Shown here in pieces: positions 1-8,012 of a DNA stretch of 64,000 nucleotides. The DNA lies in contig NZ_JAFBDS010000006.1 of NCBI RefSeq assembly GCF_016908375.1, positions 124,001 to 188,000 of the forward strand, written 5' to 3'. A program made the translations under genes and the position numbers. Below the pieces are notes generated by a model that worked only from the letters and a program-made list of their open reading frames with translations, had not been told where the DNA came from and searched no databases. The number at the start of each line of letters is the position of its first letter. The stretch's first letter is position 1. The stretch is from Amphibacillus cookii. Its GTDB lineage: Bacteria; Bacillota; Bacilli; Bacillales; Amphibacillaceae.

Positions 1-346
1 ATATTTGGGGTAAACCTAAGTCATCAATTTGTGGAATCTGAGTAGGAATGACCCGAAAAGCCATGGACAGATTACTACGCTGATAAAAGATATTGACGCG
101 AAATCGAGACACACCCGGCATGCCATGAGACAAATCTAATTCTCGTTCTTTCTCTAAGTGTTCCCACATCTCCTCAGTTACTATAGATTTCGCCATATTT
201 TTTGTATCTTCAGGCGTTAATACACGACTTTCGGATGGTACTAATCGTCCATCGATTCGAAAAATCGGGACAGAACCTACGGTGATATGTATATCTGAAG
301 CATTTTTTTGATAGGCTGTTGTCAATATATCTGATAACTGGTTCAT
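1..346 (-). CDS. pilT: Type IV pilus retraction ATPase PilT, N-terminal part (cut by window edge)
   Basis: An open frame runs from an ATG at 346 to the window edge without a stop, giving about 115 residues. It begins MNQLSDILTTAYQKNASDIH and continues with a PAS-like N-terminal domain (SDIHITVGSVPIFRIDGRL, then GVSRFRVNIF and a RVIP motif) typical of PilT/PilU hexameric ATPases. PilT depolymerises type IV pili at the inner face of the membrane and drives twitching. The catalytic domain lies outside the window. It starts 13 bp after the pilB stop, with GAGGTG as ribosome site, so the two motor ATPases are co-transcribed. PilT rather than PilB is chosen because this N-terminus directly precedes a PilT-type core without an MshEN domain. 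Confidence 0.85.
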   Translation of the reverse strand, partial: MNQLSDILTTAYQKNASDIHITVGSVPIFRIDGRLVPSESRVLTPEDTKNMAKSIVTEEMWEHLEKERELDLSHGMPGVSRFRVNIFYQRSNLSMAFRVIPTQIPQIDDLGLPQI

Positions 347-359
347 TTTACTTACACCT

Positions 360-1982
360 CTAGTCTTCAATTGCTACACGCATTACTTCTTCAATCGTTG
401 TATCTCCTTGTTTCACTTTTATTAAACCATCATCCATTAAAAAACGCATCCCTTGTTGACGAACATGTGCTTTTATTTCCGACATACTTGCCCGATTCAT
501 CATTATTTTTTTCATTTGATCATCGATAACCAATAATTCATGAATAGCCATACGCCCTCGATAACCAGTACCCCGACAACTGTCACAACCTTTACCTTCA
601 CTTACGCGTTCTATAGCTATATCACGTTTGGAAAATAATTCCCTTTCCATTGGGGTAACGGGTCTTGTCTGCTTGCAATCTTTGCAAACTTTTTTAACCA
701 ATCGTTGTGCCATTACACCTGTAAGTGAAGAAACAACCAAATAAGGTTCAATCCCCATATCAAATAAGCGTGGAATCGTATCAATGGCGCTATTCGTGTG
801 CAGTGTACTAAATACAACATGTCCTGTTAACGAAGAACGAATGGCCATTTCAGCTGTTTCTTTGTCTCGAATTTCACCAAGCATAATAATATTAGGATCT
901 TGCCGCAAAATTGAGCGTAATCCAGTAGCGAAAGTTAAGCCAATCGTTGGATTGACTTGCACTTGATTAACCCCTTCTAATTGATATTCAACCGGATCTT
1001 CAACCGTAATAATATTGACATCCTCTTGGTTCAACTCATTAATAGAACCATATAAAGTGGTTGTTTTCCCTGATCCTGTCGGGCCAGTTAATAGAATCAA
1101 TCCGGATGGTCGATTAATCAACTCTCGATATTTTTCTAAGGTTTGTTTAGTTAAATCAAGCTCAGTAAGTGTTTTGAAAATATTTGTTAAATCTAGCATA
1201 CGTATAACCACTTTTTCACCAAAAACAGTGGGCAATGTTGACACCCGTAAATCGATTGGTTTCGCATCGATAACTATTCGAATTCGCCCATCTTGCGGAC
1301 GGCGTGTTTCAGTGATATTTAGATTTGCTAAAATTTTAACACGAGCAATAAGGGCGTTTTGCATGCGTTTGGGCAATGTTCTTTCATTACGAAGCATACC
1401 ATCGACGCGATAACGAACAGCTACTTTACCTTCACTTGGATCTAAGTGGACATCACTAGCTCTGAGCGTCATGCCCGTTTGTAGTACTTGATCAAGAATG
1501 CGAACCGCCGGAGCCTCTTCACCTTCCACTTCTTCCTCATAGTCTTCTTCCATGTCATAATACTTGTTGATCGCTTGAAGAATATCTTCCTTTGTCGCAA
1601 TCACGGGTTTAATCTCAAAGCCTGTTGCTAACTCTAAATCATCAATCGCATAATAATCAAGCGGGTCATTCATTGCCACCGTTAAAATATTTTCATGCTG
1701 TTCAATTGGCAATAATATATTTTCGCGTGCAATTTCTTTTGGAATCAATTCCATAAGTTGTTCATTAATAGGAAAACGATACAATGAAACACTTGCAATT
1801 TTCAAGTGAATCTCTAATACCTCAATTAATTGTTTTTCAGTGATATAGCCTTGTTCCACTAGTGCATCGCCCAGTTTTTGACGATCTTTTTTATTAGCTA
1901 GGACGTCAAGAATCTCTTTTTCAGTTATTAAACCTTCTTCTTTTAACACATCGCCTAATTTTCGTTTATTTCGAATAGCCAT
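360..1982 (-). CDS. pilB: Type IV pilus assembly ATPase PilB (GspE/PilB family)
   Basis: 540 aa, full length for the family. The N-terminus carries two tandem RKLGDVL/QKLGDAL segments and an MshEN-type domain (to about residue 140) that in relatives can bind c-di-GMP. The C-terminal motor has SDVHLDP, a Walker [10 protein letters not shown] near residue 299, a Walker B-like LRQDPNIIMLGEIRD and HTNSA. Two Cys pairs (CKDC near 432, CDSC near 464) match the PilB zinc site. It powers pilus polymerisation in the cytoplasm. It lies between the prepilin-like genes and pilT in one minus-strand operon headed by a diguanylate cyclase, which fits c-di-GMP control; that link is inference. The alternative, ComGA/GspE, is less likely given the MshEN domain and the pilT neighbour. 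Confidence 0.93.
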   Translation of the reverse strand: MAIRNKRKLGDVLKEEGLITEKEILDVLANKKDRQKLGDALVEQGYITEKQLIEVLEIHLKIASVSLYRFPINEQLMELIPKEIARENILLPIEQHENILTVAMNDPLDYYAIDDLELATGFEIKPVIATKEDILQAINKYYDMEEDYEEEVEGEEAPAVRILDQVLQTGMTLRASDVHLDPSEGKVAVRYRVDGMLRNERTLPKRMQNALIARVKILANLNITETRRPQDGRIRIVIDAKPIDLRVSTLPTVFGEKVVIRMLDLTNIFKTLTELDLTKQTLEKYRELINRPSGLILLTGPTGSGKTTTLYGSINELNQEDVNIITVEDPVEYQLEGVNQVQVNPTIGLTFATGLRSILRQDPNIIMLGEIRDKETAEMAIRSSLTGHVVFSTLHTNSAIDTIPRLFDMGIEPYLVVSSLTGVMAQRLVKKVCKDCKQTRPVTPMERELFSKRDIAIERVSEGKGCDSCRGTGYRGRMAIHELLVIDDQMKKIMMNRASMSEIKAHVRQQGMRFLMDDGLIKVKQGDTTIEEVMRVAIED

Positions 1983-1999
1983 TTCAATAGCCTCCTATC

Positions 2000-3754
2000 C
2001 TAGTCGTTTTGTTCAATTGGCGGTTCCTTAGTAATTAAGTCTACATCAACATCTTGATCGTCATTTGGCCGGCCTGGTATAAAGATATCTAAATCTCCCA
2101 TTAATTCAATACTTCCACCACCATTTCCACTAATCGTGTCAACGACAAAAAAACCTTTTGTTGGCACATTATTAGGTATTAACGTGGCATAGGGAGCGAT
2201 TAGAACAACACCATCAGATGTAGAATTAAAGATGATTTGATCTCCTCCTGATATAACAGAGCCACTTATAGTGGATCCATAGGCAAACTCTAAGTTAGCC
2301 TGTTTCACAAAGAGAGAACCTTCAATATTTCCATTAATGATCGGCTTTCGGCTATTTTCATAATAAATTGTAAACGTGCTTTCTTCTTCACTCGTAATAT
2401 TAATATGATTAGCCAAACTTATGTGATTTTTTACATAGATGTTCACATGTCCGTTACCGTTAATGACTAGATCACCATTCAGTGACAAGTCATCAATGAC
2501 AATCTCTCTATCTTGTCCAGCTGTGTCTAAATACAAAGATTTACCATTACCAACTTGCACTTTATTAAAAGCATAATTGTTATTTAGCTGTAGAGTATAT
2601 GAATCAATATGGTATGTTGTAACCAATAAATCGCCATCTTTAATGACATCGTACTGATTCCAAGGCTCACTTTCATCACCATAACGAATGTTTTCATGCT
2701 GGGTGTAACTTGGGATATCAGGAAAGGCATTCACATAATCTTCATATCCCTTAAAATCTGATGGGGGGTCATCCCATATTAATGGTTGCTCACTATAAAC
2801 GACGTCCCCTTTTAAAGAAGCATCAATGTTCATTACATTATTGTTGGATGGATTTAAATGAATATCTTGAGTAATACCCGCATGCTGTGTCGTAATGATA
2901 TTACCCTGCTTCCCTCTAAAATAAGCAGTACCATTTAGTTGAGCCCCAGCTCGTATACTAAAAGTATTCGTTTCACTTGCCACAGCATAAAGATTACCTC
3001 TCATCATCCCACCATTTGTAAAACTGATTGTATTCTGCTTATTTGCATTTAAATAGGCATTTCCATACATCTCACGAATTTGAAGGTTAATATTGTTTTG
3101 AGATTGAGCATATAGATTACCATTTATTGTGGAACCGGCACCTAATTGAATGTTTACATCATGATCATCACTACTTAAGTAAATATCACCATTTAAATTC
3201 ACACTTCCACTTAAATTGATTTTACTTCTAACAAGCGCTAGCATATCTTCTGGTATTTCAGGGAATTGAGGATTAGACCCACTATCTTTTGGACTCCAAT
3301 TCACTGTAAATACTTGCTCAATCGATCGATTTCTTGATCCAATTTGGCCTTTAGAAATGATCTTGTACTGCCTAGGGTTGTGCTGATTTATTTCTATAAT
3401 CTCTATTTCTGCCAAAGGTTCTTCTCCAAAATGGCTTTCAAAGTTTTTATAAATGATTGCATCTACTTTTTCGAAAATACGCTCATTCATCTTTTGATAA
3501 AACTGCTCTTGGGAATGATACACATCATAAGCCTGCTCTACGATCCCCTTGATTTCTGCATAAGCTTGGTTTACCCCTGCCTCCGCAATATAGTAAGTAG
3601 ATTGATACTCTCGATCGGTTGTCGTTAATTTAACATTAGCAAAAGCTACCGTAGCTAAAGCAACACCAAGTATTGACAACACAACTAAGGTCATTAATAC
3701 AAATAGCAGGGTTACCCCTGACTCTTCATTCATTAGTTTTTTCAAGTTGATCAC
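2000..3754 (-). CDS. PilX-like minor pilin with a long beta-rich repeat domain
   Basis: 584 aa. Residues 8-40 form a hydrophobic helix after EESG (ESGVTLLFVLMTLVV), resembling a prepilin/PilX N-terminus, but the Glu at +5 of true prepilins is replaced by Phe. A TYYIAEAG segment follows, as in PilX_N proteins. From about residue 180 there are repeated units of the type G-x-N-G-N-x-Y (NLNGDIYL, TINGNLYAQ, MRGNLYAV, QLNGTAYF), like bactofilin or right-handed beta-helix proteins, and again at 430-540. The C-terminus is acidic. It probably sits at the pilus tip or in the envelope. It abuts the upstream prepilin gene with no gap and precedes pilB by 17 bp. Exact function is unknown; much larger than a normal PilX (about 200 aa). 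Confidence 0.75.
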   Translation of the reverse strand: MINLKKLMNEESGVTLLFVLMTLVVLSILGVALATVAFANVKLTTTDREYQSTYYIAEAGVNQAYAEIKGIVEQAYDVYHSQEQFYQKMNERIFEKVDAIIYKNFESHFGEEPLAEIEIIEINQHNPRQYKIISKGQIGSRNRSIEQVFTVNWSPKDSGSNPQFPEIPEDMLALVRSKINLSGSVNLNGDIYLSSDDHDVNIQLGAGSTINGNLYAQSQNNINLQIREMYGNAYLNANKQNTISFTNGGMMRGNLYAVASETNTFSIRAGAQLNGTAYFRGKQGNIITTQHAGITQDIHLNPSNNNVMNIDASLKGDVVYSEQPLIWDDPPSDFKGYEDYVNAFPDIPSYTQHENIRYGDESEPWNQYDVIKDGDLLVTTYHIDSYTLQLNNNYAFNKVQVGNGKSLYLDTAGQDREIVIDDLSLNGDLVINGNGHVNIYVKNHISLANHINITSEEESTFTIYYENSRKPIINGNIEGSLFVKQANLEFAYGSTISGSVISGGDQIIFNSTSDGVVLIAPYATLIPNNVPTKGFFVVDTISGNGGGSIELMGDLDIFIPGRPNDDQDVDVDLITKEPPIEQND

Positions 3755-4174
3755 CTACTTTCTATAATAAAGGGTTGTGCTGATTTCAGTTACACGTCCT
3801 TGCTTATTTGCAGTACTTTTAATCGTTATGTCTGCACCATTTTCTGATAAGGTTAAATCAAATATTTCTATTGCATCACTTAATGGCTGATCGTTGCGAT
3901 AAACGGTATCTCCATGATGCCGATAACTATGGGTTCCAATTTGCCATATCCCTTCAGATTGAGATACAGATTCGGTAGTTACTTTACGTAAATCAGTGGT
4001 TAACTGACTTACTACAAGCCTTACTTCACCTTGTTTATCTATTTGATCGGTTTGCTGATAAAATTGGCGTTGTCCAAATAAATGAGCAGAACCAATTAAT
4101 ACAATCATAATCGACATTATCGCTAAAACACCCAATAACTCAACAAGTGTAATCCCTTGTTCATTTTTAATCAC
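3755..4174 (-). CDS. Prepilin-like protein (PilW/minor pilin type)
   Basis: 139 aa with a class III prepilin signal: short basic leader MIKNEQG, cleavage expected before ITLVELLGVLAIM, and Glu at +5 of the mature protein. The rest is a short beta-rich globular domain ending in ITEISTTLYYRK-like strands. It overlaps the preceding prepilin gene by 8 bp and abuts the PilX-like gene, the usual V-W-X order of minor pilin clusters. Processing needs a PilD-type peptidase, which is not in this window. Confidence 0.8.
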   Translation of the reverse strand: MIKNEQGITLVELLGVLAIMSIMIVLIGSAHLFGQRQFYQQTDQIDKQGEVRLVVSQLTTDLRKVTTESVSQSEGIWQIGTHSYRHHGDTVYRNDQPLSDAIEIFDLTLSENGADITIKSTANKQGRVTEISTTLYYRK

Positions 4175-4628
4175 CGTTATCTCCTACCTCATCAAAAAAT
4201 AAATTGGTCTCTATTTGTGCTTGCTGCTGATCGTTATCACTATATACTTTTACAATTAATTTATATAAATTTTCTAAAATGACACCCGCGTTATTTCTTG
4301 TAGGTTCTATATATATTGCAATCCGAAAACCATCGTATGATTGGATCATTTTTTCAGTATTTTCAAGTGTTTGATAATGATCAGATTGATGGCGCAAATC
4401 ATCAATTAGCTGCTGATAAGTGATTGTAGTTGATTGAAAGTAAATCGATTCTATTTTTTCTTGAGCTAAATAGGACGCATCAAACATATCTTCTGATACT
4501 TTAGTTGTACGTGCTGAGTTGATAAAGAAGGTAAGAAACGTAACGACAATCATTGAGAGAATAGCAATAGAAGCTAACACTTCTACTAAAGTCAGACCAT
4601 CTTGCCGTGTAAACATGTGTTTAATCAT
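4167..4628 (-). CDS. Prepilin-like protein (PilV/minor pilin type)
   Basis: 153 aa. Leader MIKHMFTRQDG is followed by LTLVEVLASIAILSMIV, a classic N-methylation motif with Glu at +5 and a long hydrophobic helix. The globular part includes a DASYLAQEKIESIYFQ segment typical of PilV/GspI-like pseudopilins. A GGGGTGAGG ribosome site precedes the ATG. It lies 13 bp after the diguanylate cyclase gene and overlaps the next prepilin gene, so it belongs to the same transcription unit. Confidence 0.8.
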   Translation of the reverse strand: MIKHMFTRQDGLTLVEVLASIAILSMIVVTFLTFFINSARTTKVSEDMFDASYLAQEKIESIYFQSTTITYQQLIDDLRHQSDHYQTLENTEKMIQSYDGFRIAIYIEPTRNNAGVILENLYKLIVKVYSDNDQQQAQIETNLFFDEVGDNGD

Positions 4629-4641
4629 TTCCTCACCCCTT

Positions 4642-6357
4642 TTAGTACTGGTATGCTGCCACCTTATTACGTCCTTCTCGTTTTGCCCCGGTATACATGG
4701 CTCGATCTGCCAGTCGAATTAATTCATCAAAATGGTCAGTTTGATCAGGATAACTTGCTACACCTAGACTGGCGGTCAAATTCAATTTAATTGTTGTTTG
4801 ATGATTAAGTATATGATGACGGCAAATGAAATCGGTTTGTTCTATTAAAGAACGAATCTCCTCTGCCAACTTAAATCCTTTAGCGTGCTTGTAATTCGGT
4901 AGAAAGATAATAAATTCTTCACCACCATAGCGCGCCACTTCTACATTTACATGCTTTTTCAGGTAATCTCGAATCAAGTCTGCCACTTGGACTAACACTT
5001 CATTACCACATTCATGCCCATATTGATCATTAATCATTTTAAAATAATCAAGATCAATCATTATTAAAGAGCATTCTCCACTTGGTGATATCTCGCCATA
5101 GTCTGTTAGAACTTTTTCAAAATACCTAAGGTTTGGCAAACGCGTTAGATGATCAGTTTGACTTTTCAATTCAATGCTTTCATAGTATTTTGCATTGTCA
5201 AGAGCAATTCCAAGATAAGGATTGAGGACGGTAAAGACTGACACAAGGATGCTTGAGAAAACATACCTTTGCTTAGCAACAATGACGATAACTGCAACAG
5301 TTTGATAGTTTTTCTGGATAGGCATCACCATCATACTTTCTCCTGTATTCGCTAAATCATTAGTTACGAGATGTTCCCACCTTTTCGCTTTGTGGTAAAC
5401 GGTTGTCTTCCCATAATTTACAGCCTGTTCGACAATAAAATGACCATTGCGTTCAACGACACTTTCTTCAAGAACTGATTCTTGTTCATGATTCAAAAGC
5501 CTAATCCTTTTATATTGATTTCCATGAAATAATTCATAAATCACGACCGTATTAGCAGGGAAGATTTTTGGCATTGTACTTAAATACGTTTTCAGAATAT
5601 TATCACGCGTGTAATAACCCGTAAGCTTATGTGCAAGCTGATTAATTTGGATTAAATATTGATTCGTTGTTTTACTTTGATAATACAATTTCAAACTAAT
5701 CGAAATGGCAACAATGGGAATACTCATCATTAAAATACCTACCGTATTAAAAGATTGATAAAGGTAAACTAAAACAATCCCTGAAGGTATGGTATAGCCC
5801 ATAATAAATAAAGAGAAATAAAAACCTTCCCCCAAAAATGCAACCTCTTGATTATAGATAAAACGTTTAATTAGGAATAAAATGATTTGATTGACTAAAA
5901 ATGCAATGAACATATAGATTAATAATTGCAAAATATTATGGTTTAAAAATTCGAGACGTTCAGGCAAATAAGGTGATGAGAGATAATAAGCCGATGCTGA
6001 AGTGAGTGACACTGCAAGAAACATTAATAAATTTAGTGGAATACGGTACCCGTCATGTTTACTTATTTTAAGCCTAATTAACACAAAGATCATTGCTAAC
6101 TGGGTAACAATGATTTCAATAAATAATCCAAAAATCAGAAAAGTTGCCAGACTAACACTATTAATTAAAAAAATCGGTGTTTTATTAATCGTAATGGGAA
6201 ATAGAGCAACCATAACAGCTAGCAGTAAAAAAGCACTAAAACTAAAGCGATCAAAAGAGGTGTCGACACTATAATGATGGTAAAGCCAGCTAACTACTAT
6301 CGGCCATATCAATAACCATGCCAGCCATATTCCCGCTTGCTTCTTTTTCTCGATCAT
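4642..6357 (-). CDS. Membrane-bound diguanylate cyclase (GGDEF)
   Basis: 571 aa. The first ~225 residues hold about seven hydrophobic segments, followed by a GAF-like region (about 240-380) and a C-terminal GGDEF domain with intact active-site GGEEF (in ARYGGEEFIIF, near residue 477) and the LTRLPNLRYFE entry motif. No RxxD inhibitory site is seen at the usual place five residues before GGEEF. It should make c-di-GMP at the membrane in response to an unknown signal. As first gene of the type IV pilus operon, next to a PilB with an MshEN-type domain, it is a plausible local controller of pilus assembly. Confidence 0.9.
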   Translation of the reverse strand: MIEKKKQAGIWLAWLLIWPIVVSWLYHHYSVDTSFDRFSFSAFLLLAVMVALFPITINKTPIFLINSVSLATFLIFGLFIEIIVTQLAMIFVLIRLKISKHDGYRIPLNLLMFLAVSLTSASAYYLSSPYLPERLEFLNHNILQLLIYMFIAFLVNQIILFLIKRFIYNQEVAFLGEGFYFSLFIMGYTIPSGIVLVYLYQSFNTVGILMMSIPIVAISISLKLYYQSKTTNQYLIQINQLAHKLTGYYTRDNILKTYLSTMPKIFPANTVVIYELFHGNQYKRIRLLNHEQESVLEESVVERNGHFIVEQAVNYGKTTVYHKAKRWEHLVTNDLANTGESMMVMPIQKNYQTVAVIVIVAKQRYVFSSILVSVFTVLNPYLGIALDNAKYYESIELKSQTDHLTRLPNLRYFEKVLTDYGEISPSGECSLIMIDLDYFKMINDQYGHECGNEVLVQVADLIRDYLKKHVNVEVARYGGEEFIIFLPNYKHAKGFKLAEEIRSLIEQTDFICRHHILNHQTTIKLNLTASLGVASYPDQTDHFDELIRLADRAMYTGAKREGRNKVAAYQY

Positions 6358-6454
6358 TTTTTATCCACCCCATTTGAAACCTAGCCAATCACTCTATATA
6401 AGAATTATAGATATAGTCAATTATAGTGGTTTATATCATTAAGAGCAAGACTAA

Positions 6455-7717
6455 TTACTTAAAATATTGGCGGACTTTTCCAACAAAAGTTAAAGATCCC
6501 GTTACAAATGTCATAGATTGGGTTTCTTTTTTATAGATCATTTGATCCAGAAGTTGCTTCCAATCAGATGCCATTTTTTTATTTTTATGACGAGAAAATT
6601 TATATAAATTCTCTGCAGTTTCTGCTCTTTCATGGTCAAATGTTGTAAATATAATCTGATCAAAGCTATTATCTAATCTTTCAATCATAGCTTGAATGGG
6701 CTTATCACTAAAGGCACTGAATATCAATGTTTTTTTCTTATCAGCATACAGCGTTGCTATCGTGTCTAAAAAAGCTTTAATACTAGCAAGATTATGTGCA
6801 CCATCAATAATAACTACGGGATTAAAATGCACTTGTTCAAACCGGGCAGGAATGACAGCTGTCGCCAATGCTTTAGGAATAACAGCTTGTGAAAGTGAAT
6901 CATTAAAAAAATCTAACAACATGAGCGCTTTTATCGCAAGCCCAGCATTATGGATTTGATGATCCCCTTTCATTGATAAGCGAAACGGAATGGTCAGTCC
7001 ATGATCTTTATAAATAAAGTTATTATCCTGTTTGATCATTTGGAAGTTTTCATTAAAACGATAAACCTTTGCCTCATTTTTCTGAGCGGTGTCATGAATG
7101 ATTTGAAAGGCTTCCTCTGATACTTGTCCAACTACAACAGGACGATGAGGCTTAATAATGCCTGCTTTATGGTTAGCAATTTCAGCCATCGTCTCACCTA
7201 AAAATCTGGTATGGTCATAATCAATTGACGTGATCACCGAAACAAGCGGATCAATACAATTTGTAGCGTCTTCTAGCCCACCCATTCCAGCTTCAATAAT
7301 GGAAAATTCTGCTTTATCAGCAAAGAATTGATAAGCAATGGCAACGATAATTTCAAAATTACTAGCTGGATTATTGAATTGATCAAGCGTTGCAAGTACA
7401 TGATACAATTGATTGGCGTAGTATAGATAGGATTGATTTGATATGGTAGCGCCATTAAGCTGAATCATCGCTTGTCGATTGGTTAGGCTCGGTGATGTGA
7501 ATGTTCCAATTCGATAACCAGCTAATTTTAACGTATCCGCTAAATAAACCGTTGTCGATCCCTTACCATTTGTACCCGCTACATGTATGGCTTTTATTTT
7601 TTTCTCCGGATGTCCTACCGCTCCAAGTAAACGATGCATACGATCTAATCCAGGTTTTATTCCAATTTGCTCACGATTATCTAAAAATTCCTCGAAACTT
7701 TGAACTGATCTAAACAT
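6455..7717 (-). CDS. folC: Folylpolyglutamate synthase / dihydrofolate synthase
   Basis: 420 aa, normal length for FolC. The N-terminus has HVAGTNGKGSTTVYLAD (ATP-binding P-loop) and the EAGMGGLEDATN segment; later IIDGAHN and the Mur-ligase C-domain. It adds glutamates to (dihydro)folate in the cytoplasm. Downstream of valS in the same strand order as in Bacillus subtilis, but here separated from it by a 151-bp dispersed repeat. The gene to its left is the pilus operon rather than comC. Confidence 0.95.
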   Translation of the reverse strand: MFRSVQSFEEFLDNREQIGIKPGLDRMHRLLGAVGHPEKKIKAIHVAGTNGKGSTTVYLADTLKLAGYRIGTFTSPSLTNRQAMIQLNGATISNQSYLYYANQLYHVLATLDQFNNPASNFEIIVAIAYQFFADKAEFSIIEAGMGGLEDATNCIDPLVSVITSIDYDHTRFLGETMAEIANHKAGIIKPHRPVVVGQVSEEAFQIIHDTAQKNEAKVYRFNENFQMIKQDNNFIYKDHGLTIPFRLSMKGDHQIHNAGLAIKALMLLDFFNDSLSQAVIPKALATAVIPARFEQVHFNPVVIIDGAHNLASIKAFLDTIATLYADKKKTLIFSAFSDKPIQAMIERLDNSFDQIIFTTFDHERAETAENLYKFSRHKNKKMASDWKQLLDQMIYKKETQSMTFVTGSLTFVGKVRQYFK

Positions 7718-7754
7718 AATAAATAAACTTCCTCTCCGTCATTGATATCCTATA

Positions 7755-7905
7755 AAACGCACCTTCCATCAGTGGGGTAGTCCTCTCCCACTGATGGGTA
7801 GTTGAGTGAATCAGGTCATTATCGTCCGTTAACTTCCGCCTAAATAGATAAGCTCTACTCTCGATTTTGAGGTAGGCGGTTTACGGACGCTTATCTGTGA
7901 TAAAT
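7755..7905 (+). repeat. Dispersed structured intergenic repeat, copy A
   Basis: About 151 bp between the 3' end of valS and the start of folC. It has the family landmarks: ACCTTCCATCAGTGG at the left, GAGTGAATCAGG in the middle, CGTCCGTTA and GTTTACGGACGC as inverted arms, and the right end CTTATCTGTGATAAA. It is one of nine copies in the window and contains no plausible gene. Confidence 0.85.
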
Positions 7906-8012
7906 TGTACCGAAAATAGCGCGATATGAAAAGTGAATGATGAAATGATTTATGTTGTTAACGTATTAAAAAAGCTGCCCTAAAGTCATATTCGACTCGG
8001 ACAGCTTATGAT

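Noticed and set aside
1015-1413. 132-aa plus-strand frame opposite pilB
   Set aside because: Shadow of the conserved ATPase frame; no ribosome site and no recognisable domain.
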